64,000 bases of DNA from Anaeromicrobium sediminis (GCF_002270055.1 NZ_NIBG01000004.1:54782-118781), one strand, 5' to 3'. Shown: positions 42,643-51,811, counted from the first letter of the stretch. The notes: generated by a model not told the origin, from the letters alone. Numbers and translations: made by a program.

Positions 42643-44250
42643 ATGATCCAAGAAAGTGATCAAAAGGAAACTTGTAAAAAGAAGATGAACGAGAGACAAG
42701 TTACAAATACAAACTCAAATTTAGGAAAATGCTGTGAAACTGGACCATTAACTCCACTGCAACGTCGGGAAGAGGCATTTGAAATTCGTGAGAATGCGGC
42801 ACAGTTTCAGAAGGATCTCCCCCTTCCAAATCATCCATGTAATGGGGATGAAAATTTATATGCAAATAAAATCGGCAACTTCTCTAAGACCTTACCACAC
42901 AATGGACTAGGAGAAGTGGACATTAATGCATATAACATCTTTATTAAAGCTTTAACCACTGGTAATCCAGATATTTTTGAAGCTATTCCTTTAGGAGGTG
43001 TTATGAAACTTGCTAATCCTCAAGCTTCCTATGCATATGATTTGATAGGACCTGATTCTCATCATTTGACCACTATGATACCTCCAACCTTTAGTAGCGC
43101 TTGGCGTGCCAGCGAAATGGCTGAAGACTATTGGAGTGCTCTAACCCGTGATGTGCCTTTCATAAATTATAATACGAACTACCTTACTATTGCTGCTGCT
43201 TCTGATCTATCAAAGTTTTCGGATTTTCGAGGACCTAAAGAAGACGGAGTTGTTACTACACAAACATTGTTTAGAGGGAATTTACCTGGCGATTTGATAG
43301 GGCCTTATATTTCACAATTTTTTTATAAAGATGTACCATTTGGCAACAAGACAATAGTACAACGATATGACAGTCCAATGGCTGGGGATGATTTTATGGT
43401 CTCCTATGATGAATGGCTTAATATCCAAAATGGAGGGCTGCCAAATAATTCAATAACCTTTGACTGTCTTCCACGTTATATTCGAAATGGTCGAGATTTG
43501 GGACAATGGGTTCATGTAGATTTTACCTATCAAGGTATGCTAACTGCTTGCTTGATTCTACTAAGTTTCGGAGATAAAGCATTAGACCCACGAAACCCCT
43601 ATCTTAATTCTAGAACTCAGGTTGGTTTTATCACCTTTGGAGCAGCCCAAATTTTAGACTTCGTTGCAAAAGCAGCACGGATAGCACTAGAAGCTGCTTG
43701 GTATCAGAAATTTTTAGTACAGCGTGTCCTTCGACCTGAAGCCTTTGGCGGATGTGTTGAGAACAATTTAACAGGAGCAACCCGCTATCCCATTAATCCA
43801 GAATTATTTAATTCTAAGGCTCTTCCTAAGGTATTTAGTAAGTATGGGACTTATTTGTTACCTATGGCCTATCCGGAAGGTTGCCCTACCCATCCAGCCT
43901 ATCCAGCTGGTCATGCTACTATTGCTGGAGCTGGTGCCACTATGCTGAAGGCATTTTTTAACGAATCATTTATAATTCCTGACCCGGTTGTAGCTAGTGC
44001 AGATGGTCTTTCCTTACTTCCTTATTCAGGAGCGGCATTGACAATAGGTGGGGAATTAAACAAACTTGCTTCTAATATATCTATTGGTCGAGATCTAGCA
44101 GGTGTCCATTGGCGTTCAGATTCCAGTGAAGGTTTAAAGTTAGGTGAATCAGTAGCTATCCAAATCCTTCAGGACTACAAAAATACCTACAATGAGCACT
44201 TTAGCGGATTTACCCTAACTAAATTTGATGGAACCACTATAATAATCTAA
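42643..44250 (+). CDS. vanadium-dependent haloperoxidase-like protein (PAP2 fold)
   Basis: The 535-residue soluble protein has no signal peptide. The vanadate/phosphate site of the vanadium haloperoxidase/PAP2 superfamily is intact. The first motif is Lys in KFLVQRVLRPEAFGG (K-x6-RP), the second HPAYPAGHAT (P-x-GH) and the third SIGRDLAGVHWRSD (R-x5-H-x3-D). The rest (WRASEMAEDYWSALTRDVPF, a long helical core) fits bacterial vanadium haloperoxidases and not lipid phosphatases. Halide specificity, or acid-phosphatase activity instead, cannot be told from sequence. Codon use is richer in G+C-ending codons than its neighbours, a possible sign of acquisition. Single gene with AGGAGG ribosome binding site. 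Confidence 0.85.
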   Translation: MIQESDQKETCKKKMNERQVTNTNSNLGKCCETGPLTPLQRREEAFEIRENAAQFQKDLPLPNHPCNGDENLYANKIGNFSKTLPHNGLGEVDINAYNIFIKALTTGNPDIFEAIPLGGVMKLANPQASYAYDLIGPDSHHLTTMIPPTFSSAWRASEMAEDYWSALTRDVPFINYNTNYLTIAAASDLSKFSDFRGPKEDGVVTTQTLFRGNLPGDLIGPYISQFFYKDVPFGNKTIVQRYDSPMAGDDFMVSYDEWLNIQNGGLPNNSITFDCLPRYIRNGRDLGQWVHVDFTYQGMLTACLILLSFGDKALDPRNPYLNSRTQVGFITFGAAQILDFVAKAARIALEAAWYQKFLVQRVLRPEAFGGCVENNLTGATRYPINPELFNSKALPKVFSKYGTYLLPMAYPEGCPTHPAYPAGHATIAGAGATMLKAFFNESFIIPDPVVASADGLSLLPYSGAALTIGGELNKLASNISIGRDLAGVHWRSDSSEGLKLGESVAIQILQDYKNTYNEHFSGFTLTKFDGTTIII

Positions 44251-44254
44251 TATA

Positions 44255-44289
44255 ACCCCCTTAGAAAAAATAAAATTTTCTAAGGGGGT
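44255..44289. terminator. terminator between the haloperoxidase and aminopeptidase genes
   Basis: ACCCCCTTAGAAAA pairs perfectly with TTTTCTAAGGGGGT across a 7-nt loop, 4 nt after the stop codon, between convergent genes. Confidence 0.85.
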
Positions 44290-44358
44290 CATAATTTATA
44301 GAAAAGATAAATAGTCCTTAACTTATAATTTGTATTTTAACTTCATTTAGAGTACCTT

Positions 44359-46152
44359 TTACACTTCTCTAGTATATTCTTTTAACCATGCTCTCTCATC
44401 CTCATTTAAGTAAGTATATATCTTGTCATAGACTAACTTATGATATGAGTTTAAATAGTCCTTCTCTTCCCTATTCATTTCAGCCACATCTATAGCATCT
44501 AAATCTATTGGCGCAAAAGTTACAACTTCAAATTCCATAAATTGCCCATATTCATTCTTCTCAGCTTTTCTAGTGACTAGTTCATTTTCTATTCTAATAC
44601 CATGGGACCCCTCTACATATATACCTGGTTCATTAGTTGTTACCATACCTTCTTCTAAAACAGAACTATCGAATATGTCAGGCCTTATCTTCCATCTAAA
44701 TCCATTCCCATCTTCATGAACATTTAATAGATATCCTATACCGTGACCTGTTCCACACTTGTAATCTATACCTAAATTCCATATTGGTCTTCTAGCTAAT
44801 ATGTCTAAATTGTATCCTCTCACTCCATGTAAGAATTTTGCCATGGATAAATTTATCATCCCCCTTAATACGGCTGTAAAGTGTAACTTTAGTTCATCTG
44901 TTAACTCACCTAAAGCTATAGTTCTAGTTATATCTGTAGTTCCATCAAAATATTGTCCACCTGAATCTATTAAAAATAGATGTTCTGGTTCCAATTTATA
45001 ATCAGATTCTTCAGTTGCACTATAGTGCATCATGGCTGCGTGTTCCTTATATGCGGCTATTGTACTAAAGCTTGGCTCTATAAATCCTTCTTGCTCTCTT
45101 CTCAACTCTTCTAACTTTTCAGCTGCACTCATTTCAGATATTTCTATCTTTCTTATATTTTTCTTTAACCAATACATGAACTTAGTAACAGCTACCCCAT
45201 CTTTTATATGACTATTTCTTATATTTTCTATTTCTATTTCATTCTTTTGTGCTTTAAAAAATATGGTTGGGTTAATCTCATCTATCTTTTCTACTCCTGC
45301 TGGTATATTATTAACTATGGCGTAATTTACCTTACTTCTATCTAATAGTACTCGTTCATTTTCATTTATGCTTTTTATAAATTCATATATATGACCATAT
45401 GGCTTTATCTGAACATTTTCTGTATTTAATACCTTTAATATTTCATCATTCAATTTACTTTCATCAACAAATAAGAATACTTTATCTAAGGTTATTAATG
45501 TATAAGAAAGTATTACAGGGCTATATAATATATCTCTACCTCTTATGTTAAACAGCCAGGCAATATCATCTAGGGAAGTTAAAATATGAGTGGTAACATT
45601 TTTTTCTTTCATCTTCTCTCTTAATCTAGATAGCTTAGAACTAAAGCTTTCTCCTGAATACTTAATATCTAATAAAAATGCTTTGCTATGGGGTAGTGAT
45701 GGTCTATTTTCCCATATATTATTTATTAAATCATATGCATAAGATATTTTTATGCCTTTCTCGGCCAACTTATTTTCTAAGTTTACACCCTCTTTAGCTG
45801 ATATTAATCTTCCATCAAAACCTAGTGTTCCACCTGTTGGTATAGATGCATATAAATATTCATCAGTAGTTGGTACCCCTTCTTCTCCCATCTTAAATAG
45901 TTTTACACCACTTCCTTCTAACTGCTTTTCTGCTTGTATAAAGTATCTTCCATCAGTCCAAAGCCCTGCTTCATCTTCAGTTACTACTGCAGTTCCTGCT
46001 GATCCAGTAAATCCTGATATAAATTCTCTAGACTTAAAATAATCTCCCACATATTCACTTTGATGACTATCAGAAGATGGAATTATATAGGCATCCATAT
46101 TTTTTTCTTTCATATGTTTTCTTAATTGAATTATTCTGTCTTTAATGTTCAT
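44359..46152 (-). CDS. pepP: Xaa-Pro aminopeptidase (M24B, long form)
   Basis: The 597-residue metallopeptidase removes N-terminal residues before proline. It has two N-terminal creatinase-like domains (about 1-300; SSDSHQSEYVGDYFKSREFISGFTGSAGTAVV) and a pita-bread catalytic domain (about 310-530). The dinuclear metal ligands are Asp in LIDSGGQYFDGTTDITRTIALG, His in TGHGIGYLLNVHE, and two Glu in TNEPGIY and IRIENELV. The extra C-terminal domain (about 535-597) is typical of the roughly 600-residue class. It supplies amino acids from peptides, in line with amino-acid fermentation. The gene begins 52 nt after preA and may be co-transcribed with it. Confidence 0.93.
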   Translation of the reverse strand: MNIKDRIIQLRKHMKEKNMDAYIIPSSDSHQSEYVGDYFKSREFISGFTGSAGTAVVTEDEAGLWTDGRYFIQAEKQLEGSGVKLFKMGEEGVPTTDEYLYASIPTGGTLGFDGRLISAKEGVNLENKLAEKGIKISYAYDLINNIWENRPSLPHSKAFLLDIKYSGESFSSKLSRLREKMKEKNVTTHILTSLDDIAWLFNIRGRDILYSPVILSYTLITLDKVFLFVDESKLNDEILKVLNTENVQIKPYGHIYEFIKSINENERVLLDRSKVNYAIVNNIPAGVEKIDEINPTIFFKAQKNEIEIENIRNSHIKDGVAVTKFMYWLKKNIRKIEISEMSAAEKLEELRREQEGFIEPSFSTIAAYKEHAAMMHYSATEESDYKLEPEHLFLIDSGGQYFDGTTDITRTIALGELTDELKLHFTAVLRGMINLSMAKFLHGVRGYNLDILARRPIWNLGIDYKCGTGHGIGYLLNVHEDGNGFRWKIRPDIFDSSVLEEGMVTTNEPGIYVEGSHGIRIENELVTRKAEKNEYGQFMEFEVVTFAPIDLDAIDVAEMNREEKDYLNSYHKLVYDKIYTYLNEDERAWLKEYTREV

Positions 46153-46203
46153 AATAAAGCCCCCTCATTTAGGATAGTTTATTTTACTTAAATGATATAT
46201 TTA

Positions 46204-47322
46204 TTATTCTTTCCATATTAGCTTAAAGTTTTTGTGCGAACAAATGCTAACACATAAACCACAGCCTGTACATCTTTCTGTATCAACAATTACCTTTTTT
46301 CCTTCTTTTTTAATAGCATTATATATACACCCTATTTTACACTTTTCACAATGAGCATTTACACATTCTTTTTCAGTTTGAGCTATATATGGCTCTATCT
46401 TCATTTCATCAAAGGATTTTAAAGAAGTTAAGGCCTTTCCTCTAATCTCTTCAAAATTTTCATATCTATTATCTATCATCCATTTTTCCAAATCATATAT
46501 GACTTTGCCAATATGGTCAAATCCATTCAGAATAATAGACGTACCCATTTGGATCGTGGAAGCACCTAACATCATATACTCTAATATATTATAATAATTT
46601 TCAATTCCTCCAATACCACAAACCTGCAGATTAATAGCTTGTGAAATTGAAGCAACAGCTGCAAGTCCGATAGGACGTATGGGCGTACCAGAATATCCTC
46701 CATAGGTAGGTAATAGTGGCTTTCCAGCTTTAACATCCACTCCTATAATTGAACGTACCGTATCAATAGCACTAATAGCAGAGGCTCCAGCTTTTTCTGC
46801 CACCTTTGCTAACTTTGCCACATTTGTCACATTGGGAGATAGTTTAACCATTACTGGTATTTTTACTCTCTCAACTACACGATTGGTAATTTCATATAAC
46901 TGATAAGGATTAGATGCCAGTACTTCTATCCCTTCTCCGTGGGGTGATGCAACCCCAAGTTCAATTGCATCTGCACCGAACTTTTCCACTCTACTTGCAA
47001 TATAGGCCATCTCCGAAGGAGTTTGAGCCAAAATATTTGCAATTACAACTCCTCCCTGCTCTTTTACATAACCAATCTCATTTTCCCACTCTTCTAAAGT
47101 AAATTCGCTGTAGAGTCCAATATTTTGCATTCCACCTTCTTTTTCTACTAATCGAGGCCTTACATTAGCTCTTATTTCATTAACAATAGTTTCAGTAACT
47201 ACAGCCCCTACGCCAGCATCTACTGCCTTTTTCATCATCTCTCCGTTACGAGTCCAAGGTCCTGCTGCAATTATAAGTGGATTTTTCAATTCTATTCCCA
47301 TAAAATTAACTGACAAGTTCAA
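46204..47322 (-). CDS. preA: dihydropyrimidine dehydrogenase-type subunit PreA (dihydroorotate dehydrogenase family)
   Basis: The 372-residue FMN TIM-barrel protein (about 1-300) has KNPLIIAAGPWTRNGEMM, SPNVTNVAKLAKVAEKAGASAIS and a phosphate-binding CGIGGIENYYN. The C-terminal ferredoxin domain has CEKCKIGCIYN and CTGCGLCVSICSHKNF, for two [4Fe-4S] clusters. The plan matches PreA, which with PreT reduces uracil or thymine. No preT is present, so another electron donor (perhaps ferredoxin) is likely. The start is TTG with GGGGGAG 6 nt upstream. The gene follows lacI by 14 nt and lies beside codBA, supporting a pyrimidine role. Confidence 0.85.
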   Translation of the reverse strand: MNLSVNFMGIELKNPLIIAAGPWTRNGEMMKKAVDAGVGAVVTETIVNEIRANVRPRLVEKEGGMQNIGLYSEFTLEEWENEIGYVKEQGGVVIANILAQTPSEMAYIASRVEKFGADAIELGVASPHGEGIEVLASNPYQLYEITNRVVERVKIPVMVKLSPNVTNVAKLAKVAEKAGASAISAIDTVRSIIGVDVKAGKPLLPTYGGYSGTPIRPIGLAAVASISQAINLQVCGIGGIENYYNILEYMMLGASTIQMGTSIILNGFDHIGKVIYDLEKWMIDNRYENFEEIRGKALTSLKSFDEMKIEPYIAQTEKECVNAHCEKCKIGCIYNAIKKEGKKVIVDTERCTGCGLCVSICSHKNFKLIWKE

Positions 47323-47336
47323 TGTTTACTCCCCCT

Positions 47337-48365
47337 CTAATTGAAAATTTCTCTTAGTCGATCTTCATGGCCACAGGACTTTCGTACCTTTAATTTTGAC
47401 TGTAAAAATATTTCTTGCTGAACATTTTCTTCTTCGTCATTACTTTCAATATTATCAAATAAAAGACGAGCCGCAATTAATCCCATCTTATATACTGGCT
47501 GGGATATGGTTGTTAATTTAGGTTCCACTAATGCTGACATGTCTATATTGTCAAATCCTACAATAGCAATATCTTGTGGAATTCTAAGTCCCATTGTTTT
47601 AATTGCATCCATGGCTCCAACAGCCATTAAGTCATTTGCTGCAAAAATAGCCTCAGGAATTTCCTTTGATTGAATCAGTTTTTTTGCTGCTAAATATCCT
47701 CCCTCAATGCTATTATTTCCTTCTATTATGTATTTTTTTTCTACAGGAAGACAAAATTCTTTTAATGCTTTTTCATACCCTATTTGTTTTTCAATATTTT
47801 CTATTTGGTGTTTCACCCCGGAAATATACGCTATTTTTCTATATCCAGTCTCAACAAGATGTTTTGTAGCTTCATAAGCACCTACTATATAATCTGTAAA
47901 AACCATATTTTCCTTTGCGCTACTCTTGTTTTTCCCAATCATCACCAATGGGGTTTCTCGTTTTTTAATTTTATTAATATCTTTTTTATTCAAAAGGCTA
48001 GCCGTTAATATTAATCCATCTACTTTTCTCTTTAGTAACATTTCTATATACTCTCTCTCCTTACTCTCATTTTCTTCAGTATTACATAAAAGGATGTTAT
48101 AACCTTTTTGATGGGCTATATCCTCCACTCCTTTTGCAATTTGAGTATATATAGGATTTAATATATTGGGAATTAATAAAGCTATTACATTTGTTTTATT
48201 AAGGTTTAACCCCCTAGCAAACCAATTTGGAGTATAGTTTAGTTCTTTCATGATGGCTAATACATGTTCTTTGGTAGTAGGAGATACAGTATCTGGATGA
48301 TTTAATACCCTTGATATGGTAGCAACAGAAACTCCGGCTTTCTTGGCCACATCTTTAATATTCAT
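47337..48365 (-). CDS. LacI-family repressor of the pyrimidine genes
   Basis: The 342-residue regulator has an N-terminal helix-turn-helix (NIKDVAKKAGVSVATISRVLNHPDTVSPTTKEHV), a hinge helix (NWFARGLNLNKTNVI) and a periplasmic-binding-protein-like core (about 60-335) with IFAANDLMAVGAMDAIKTMGL and IPQDIAIVGFDNIDMS. A dyad TGTAAC-CC-ATTACA lies 21 nt upstream of its start, and two like it lie upstream of codB. It therefore probably controls itself with preA, and codB-codA. The effector may be a pyrimidine base or nucleoside. Confidence 0.93.
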   Translation of the reverse strand: MNIKDVAKKAGVSVATISRVLNHPDTVSPTTKEHVLAIMKELNYTPNWFARGLNLNKTNVIALLIPNILNPIYTQIAKGVEDIAHQKGYNILLCNTEENESKEREYIEMLLKRKVDGLILTASLLNKKDINKIKKRETPLVMIGKNKSSAKENMVFTDYIVGAYEATKHLVETGYRKIAYISGVKHQIENIEKQIGYEKALKEFCLPVEKKYIIEGNNSIEGGYLAAKKLIQSKEIPEAIFAANDLMAVGAMDAIKTMGLRIPQDIAIVGFDNIDMSALVEPKLTTISQPVYKMGLIAARLLFDNIESNDEEENVQQEIFLQSKLKVRKSCGHEDRLREIFN

Positions 48366-48385
48366 TATTTCTTCACCTCACTTGA

Positions 48386-48399
48386 TGTAACCCATTACA
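48386..48399. promoter_or_regulatory. LacI-type operator upstream of lacI-preA
   Basis: TGTAACCCATTACA, a dyad with two central mismatches, lies 21 nt before the lacI start. It matches the operators upstream of codB. Confidence 0.65.
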
Positions 48400-48564
48400 T
48401 TACTATATTTGATTATATCCTTTACAAATCCTTTCAAAAATTAATAAACTTTTTGATTAAAAACTTCTACATCCTTTAAATAATGTTTATTGGAATTGTG
48501 AACCAAATTATTTTTACTAACCTCTAATAATTTTCTAACTTCCTTTTATAACCATAAAATAAAA

Positions 48565-48591
48565 GACTATGAGTAATTACTCCTCATAGTC
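48565..48591 (-). terminator. codBA terminator
   Basis: GACTATGAG pairs with CTCATAGTC across 9 nt, followed by TTTTATTTTA on the minus strand. It separates codBA from lacI. Confidence 0.8.
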
Positions 48592-48637
48592 CAATGGTTA
48601 TTTATCTATTTAATTAAATTATTATATGTATTCAATT

Positions 48638-49915
48638 CTATTTTCTTATTTTAAAATCAATATTTTCTGCTGCTCCTTTAAAGGTTACTACTCTTTCAGA
48701 AGGTTTAGTAGTTGCCACAATATTTCCTCTTCTAATTACATATATACACTCACTCATTAATCTTATCGCATCCATTTCATTATCAGCATCTAATACAATC
48801 ATATCTGCAGGTTTTCCAACCTCTATTCCATATTCATCTTCAATGTTCATAGTTTTGGCAGAATTAATAGTAATCATATCAAACAAATCAGAAATTTGAT
48901 CATATCCACTTAAGTGGGCAGTATGAAGTAGTAAGTTAGCAGCTTGTAACATACTACCCTTACCTAGTGGATACCATGGGTCCATAATAGAATCATGCCC
49001 AATACTAACATTTACTCCTCTAGCTATTAACTCATCTACTCTAGTATGCCCTCTTTTTCTTGGATAACCATCAGTTCTATTTTGAAGAACAGAATTATCA
49101 AATGGATTTGTAATCATATTCATTTCTGCTCTTTTTAAGATACCAATAAGTTTAAAGGCATAATCATTGTTGTAATTGTGCATGGCAGTAGTATGACTGG
49201 CTGTAACTAATCCTTGCATATTATTATTTATTGTGAGTTTTGCCATTACTTCTAGAAATCTAGATTGGTCATCTCCAGTTTCATCCACATGTATATCAAT
49301 TAGTGCATTATATTTTTTAGCTACGTTAAAGACAAACTCAACATCTTTTACTCCATCTTCTCGAGTAAATTCATTGTGAGGGATACCACCCACCACATCA
49401 GCTCCCATTTCCATAGCTTTTTCCATTAACCTTTCTCCATCTTCAAATGTATAAATACCATCTTGAGGAAAGGCAACTATTTGAATGTCCACTAAATCTT
49501 TCATTTCTTCTTTAACCTCTACTAATGATTCTACTGTAAGCAATGTGGGATCAGTTGTATCTGCATGAGTTCTTATTTTTAATGTTCCATTAGCTACTTC
49601 CCATTTAATAGCTTCTATTGCATTTTTTTTAATAATTTCTTTCGTTAAATGTGGCTTTCTCTCTCCCCAAATCTGAATCCCTTCTAATAATGTTCCAGAC
49701 ATATTATATCTTGGATCTCCTACACTTAAAACTGCATCTAAGTGTAGATGTGGATCTACAAAAGACGGTGTCACTAAATTTCCATCTGCATTAATTTCTT
49801 TACTTCCATTAACGTCCATCTTCTCTTCTATAGCTACAATTTTGCCGTCTTTTATTGCAATATCTACTAACTCTTTTTCCTTTCTAAGTTTAGCATTTCT
49901 AATTACTAGATCCAA
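48638..49915 (-). CDS. codA: cytosine deaminase (amidohydrolase)
   Basis: The 425-residue amidohydrolase converts cytosine to uracil and ammonia. The metal site is in FVDPHLHLDAVL, the metal-ligand His in IDIHVDETGD and later SHTTAMHNY, and the final Asp in GVNVSIGHDSIMDPWYPLGKG, which matches CodA. A C-terminal beta strand region (GKPADMIVLDADNEMD) closes the fold. The start is TTG with GGGGG upstream. The gene is 26 nt after codB, forming a transport-and-deamination operon. Other amidohydrolases in this group act on isoguanine or creatinine; the codB context favours cytosine. Confidence 0.92.
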   Translation of the reverse strand: MDLVIRNAKLRKEKELVDIAIKDGKIVAIEEKMDVNGSKEINADGNLVTPSFVDPHLHLDAVLSVGDPRYNMSGTLLEGIQIWGERKPHLTKEIIKKNAIEAIKWEVANGTLKIRTHADTTDPTLLTVESLVEVKEEMKDLVDIQIVAFPQDGIYTFEDGERLMEKAMEMGADVVGGIPHNEFTREDGVKDVEFVFNVAKKYNALIDIHVDETGDDQSRFLEVMAKLTINNNMQGLVTASHTTAMHNYNNDYAFKLIGILKRAEMNMITNPFDNSVLQNRTDGYPRKRGHTRVDELIARGVNVSIGHDSIMDPWYPLGKGSMLQAANLLLHTAHLSGYDQISDLFDMITINSAKTMNIEDEYGIEVGKPADMIVLDADNEMDAIRLMSECIYVIRRGNIVATTKPSERVVTFKGAAENIDFKIRK

Positions 49916-49940
49916 AATAACTTCCCCCTTTTATTAATGA

Positions 49941-51224
49941 TTATTTAATGTGAGTTTCTGTTTCTACAGTCTTTCCATAAATAAAGTCATATGCAATCAC
50001 ATGTACAACAATGGCTGTTATAATTGCATTTAGTGGTGTAATACTAAATATACCTGCTTCAGGAGATATGCTAGATGCAATAATTGCAACAATCCAGGCA
50101 ATCATAGCCGCCCAATTTACTTGTTTAAATTCATATTCTTTTGGAGAAGGGTATTCTCTTTTACATCTTAAATAAAAATCTGCAATGATAATTCCACCTA
50201 TTGGAGGTAAAGATACACTTAAAAAGGTCAACCATCCAACAAAGTTATTATATAAAAATATGGAAAAAACAGTTCCAACAGTTCCAGCAACTATGGTTAA
50301 ATGTTTCCTCTTTAGTCCTGTAATATTGGCAAGGCCAAGTCCTGAAGCATAGAGTGCATTGTCATTTGTCGTCCATATATTTAAAGCCAACAGGGCAATT
50401 CCAGCTCCCAGTAGTCCCTGAGCTGCCAAAACTTCTGAAATATCTGAAAGACCTGTAGCTATGGCACCAATAGCTCCAAAGAGAAACATTAAACTATTTC
50501 CGAAGGTAAAACCAATAATTGTGGCTTGAACACCAACTTGTTTTGTCTTAGCAAATCGTACAAAATCTGGAGTCAAAGTGGCACCACTAATAAAGGACCC
50601 TACTGTTAATGCAGTTCCTACTGCTACCGTCAATTTCTGCTCTGGCTGCACTGCCAACAACGATTGTAAACCTCCTCCACTGATAATAGCCTTTCCAACA
50701 GACATACACCCTAAAAGAATAATAGCAGGTACTGCAATCTTACTAATCCACTCGATGGCCTTAAATCCAATTACCACTGTGGCAGTCATTAATATACCGC
50801 CAATTATAATCAAAGGAATAATAGATACCCCAGTAAATTTATTAATTGGATAAGCAAACATAGCAACGCCTACACCAAACCATCCAATTTGGGTAAAAGC
50901 TAACATAAATGATGGTAATTTTGATCCTTTTATTCCAAAAGCATATCTGGCTAATATATGGGTTGAAAGATTTGTTTTTGCAGCAGCATAGCCTAAAAAA
51001 GCTCCATAAACTCCAAGAATTAAATTCCCAAGTGTTATTACTAAAATAAGATCTGGCCATAATCTAAATCCCATTCCTAAAGTTCCACCAGTCCACATGC
51101 TAGCCGCAAAAAATGTGAATCCAAGCATAACTGTAGACATGGAAATTAGACCTCTTCTAGCACTCTCTGGTACGGGTTCTAAGGCATAATCATCATGAGC
51201 TACTGACTTTTCTTCTATTGACAT
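49941..51224 (-). CDS. codB: cytosine permease
   Basis: The 427-residue NCS1-type transporter has twelve membrane helices. It has LISMSTVMLGFTFFAASMWTGGTLG, the family signature GNLILGVYGAFLGYAAAKTNLSTHILARYAFG, and FISGATLTPDFVRFAKTK with a conserved proline. The conserved NIWTTNDNALYASGLGLANITG segment is typical of CodB. It imports cytosine with a cation. The start at 51224 (second ATG) is preferred, with GGAGG 7 nt upstream; the ATG at 51230 nearly touches that site. Two operators for a LacI-type repressor lie upstream. Confidence 0.92.
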   Translation of the reverse strand: MSIEEKSVAHDDYALEPVPESARRGLISMSTVMLGFTFFAASMWTGGTLGMGFRLWPDLILVITLGNLILGVYGAFLGYAAAKTNLSTHILARYAFGIKGSKLPSFMLAFTQIGWFGVGVAMFAYPINKFTGVSIIPLIIIGGILMTATVVIGFKAIEWISKIAVPAIILLGCMSVGKAIISGGGLQSLLAVQPEQKLTVAVGTALTVGSFISGATLTPDFVRFAKTKQVGVQATIIGFTFGNSLMFLFGAIGAIATGLSDISEVLAAQGLLGAGIALLALNIWTTNDNALYASGLGLANITGLKRKHLTIVAGTVGTVFSIFLYNNFVGWLTFLSVSLPPIGGIIIADFYLRCKREYPSPKEYEFKQVNWAAMIAWIVAIIASSISPEAGIFSITPLNAIITAIVVHVIAYDFIYGKTVETETHIK

Positions 51225-51245
51225 TTTCATTCCTCCTTATTCTTC

Positions 51246-51267
51246 ATTATGTAACTAGTTACATAAT
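51246..51267. promoter_or_regulatory. LacI-type operator O1 upstream of codB
   Basis: A perfect 22-bp palindrome centred on TGTAACTAGTTACA lies 22 nt before the codB start, between the promoter region and the ribosome binding site. Confidence 0.8.
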
Positions 51268-51325
51268 CGAGAAAAAAAATATAATGTATAAGTTAATATG
51301 TGCGATAATTATGTGATTTTTCTGT

Positions 51326-51339
51326 TGTAACTAGTTACA
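51326..51339. promoter_or_regulatory. LacI-type operator O2 upstream of codB
   Basis: The same 14-mer TGTAACTAGTTACA recurs, centred 76 bp from O1. This spacing of about seven helical turns would allow looping by a LacI tetramer. Confidence 0.75.
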
Positions 51340-51388
51340 TTTATATTTGTATTCTATTACACAAATTTTTATACCTCTTATCTTCAAA

Positions 51389-51531
51389 GTGTTCATAGAG
51401 AATGAAAATGATAATTTGATTAAAAAAGGAAATGTAGAAGGAATGTTTGACTATATACATATTTAGAAATTAGTGATGAAGACCTTCAAAATGATATGAC
51501 ATGTTTACATCAGAAGAGTTTAGACCTTTAA
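51389..51531 (+). pseudogene. possible coding remnant
   Basis: Two adjacent short frames, VFIENENDNLIKKGNVEGMF and ISDEDLQNDMTCLHQKSLDL, are in different frames separated at about 51464 and without a ribosome binding site. They look like one frameshifted gene fragment. I do not recognise the family. Confidence 0.3.
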
Positions 51532-51564
51532 GCCACTTAGTTATAATTATATAAATCTTTATGG

Positions 51565-51737
51565 TAAAAAAGGCATACTACGTATGCGACCTTATGGAAC
51601 TCTATGGTTCCCGCGGGCGTATGCTAACGCAATCTGTCCCCTCCTTTAAAGAGGCAGGGGAATTCTTCCCCCACACCCCCTTCATTTTTTTACTTATCAA
51701 CAGTTTCAAAAATTTGTAATTTCCTAGGAAGTAAAAA
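51565..51737 (+). repeat. intergenic structured repeat, copy B
   Basis: Second copy of the element at 21171-21346. Hairpins are GCATAC/GTATGC (51573-51587), GGAAC/GTTCC (51596-51611), GCGT/ACGC (51617-51630) and AGGGG/CCCC(C) in the last loop. Stem sequences differ from copy A but keep pairing. Both copies share CCTTTAAAGAGGCAGGGGAA. The element abuts the terminator of the citX operon, as copy A abuts that of the diguanylate cyclase gene. Confidence 0.85.
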
Positions 51738-51779
51738 AACCTAGATATGAATAGTATGATATCTATTCATATCTAGGTT
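51738..51779 (-). terminator. terminator of the glutamate-fermentation operon
   Basis: AACCTAGATATGAATAG pairs with its perfect complement across an 8-nt loop, then TTTTT on the minus strand, 33 nt after the citX stop. Confidence 0.9.
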
Positions 51780-51811
51780 TTCTACAACTTTTAATACATT
51801 CTTATAATACC

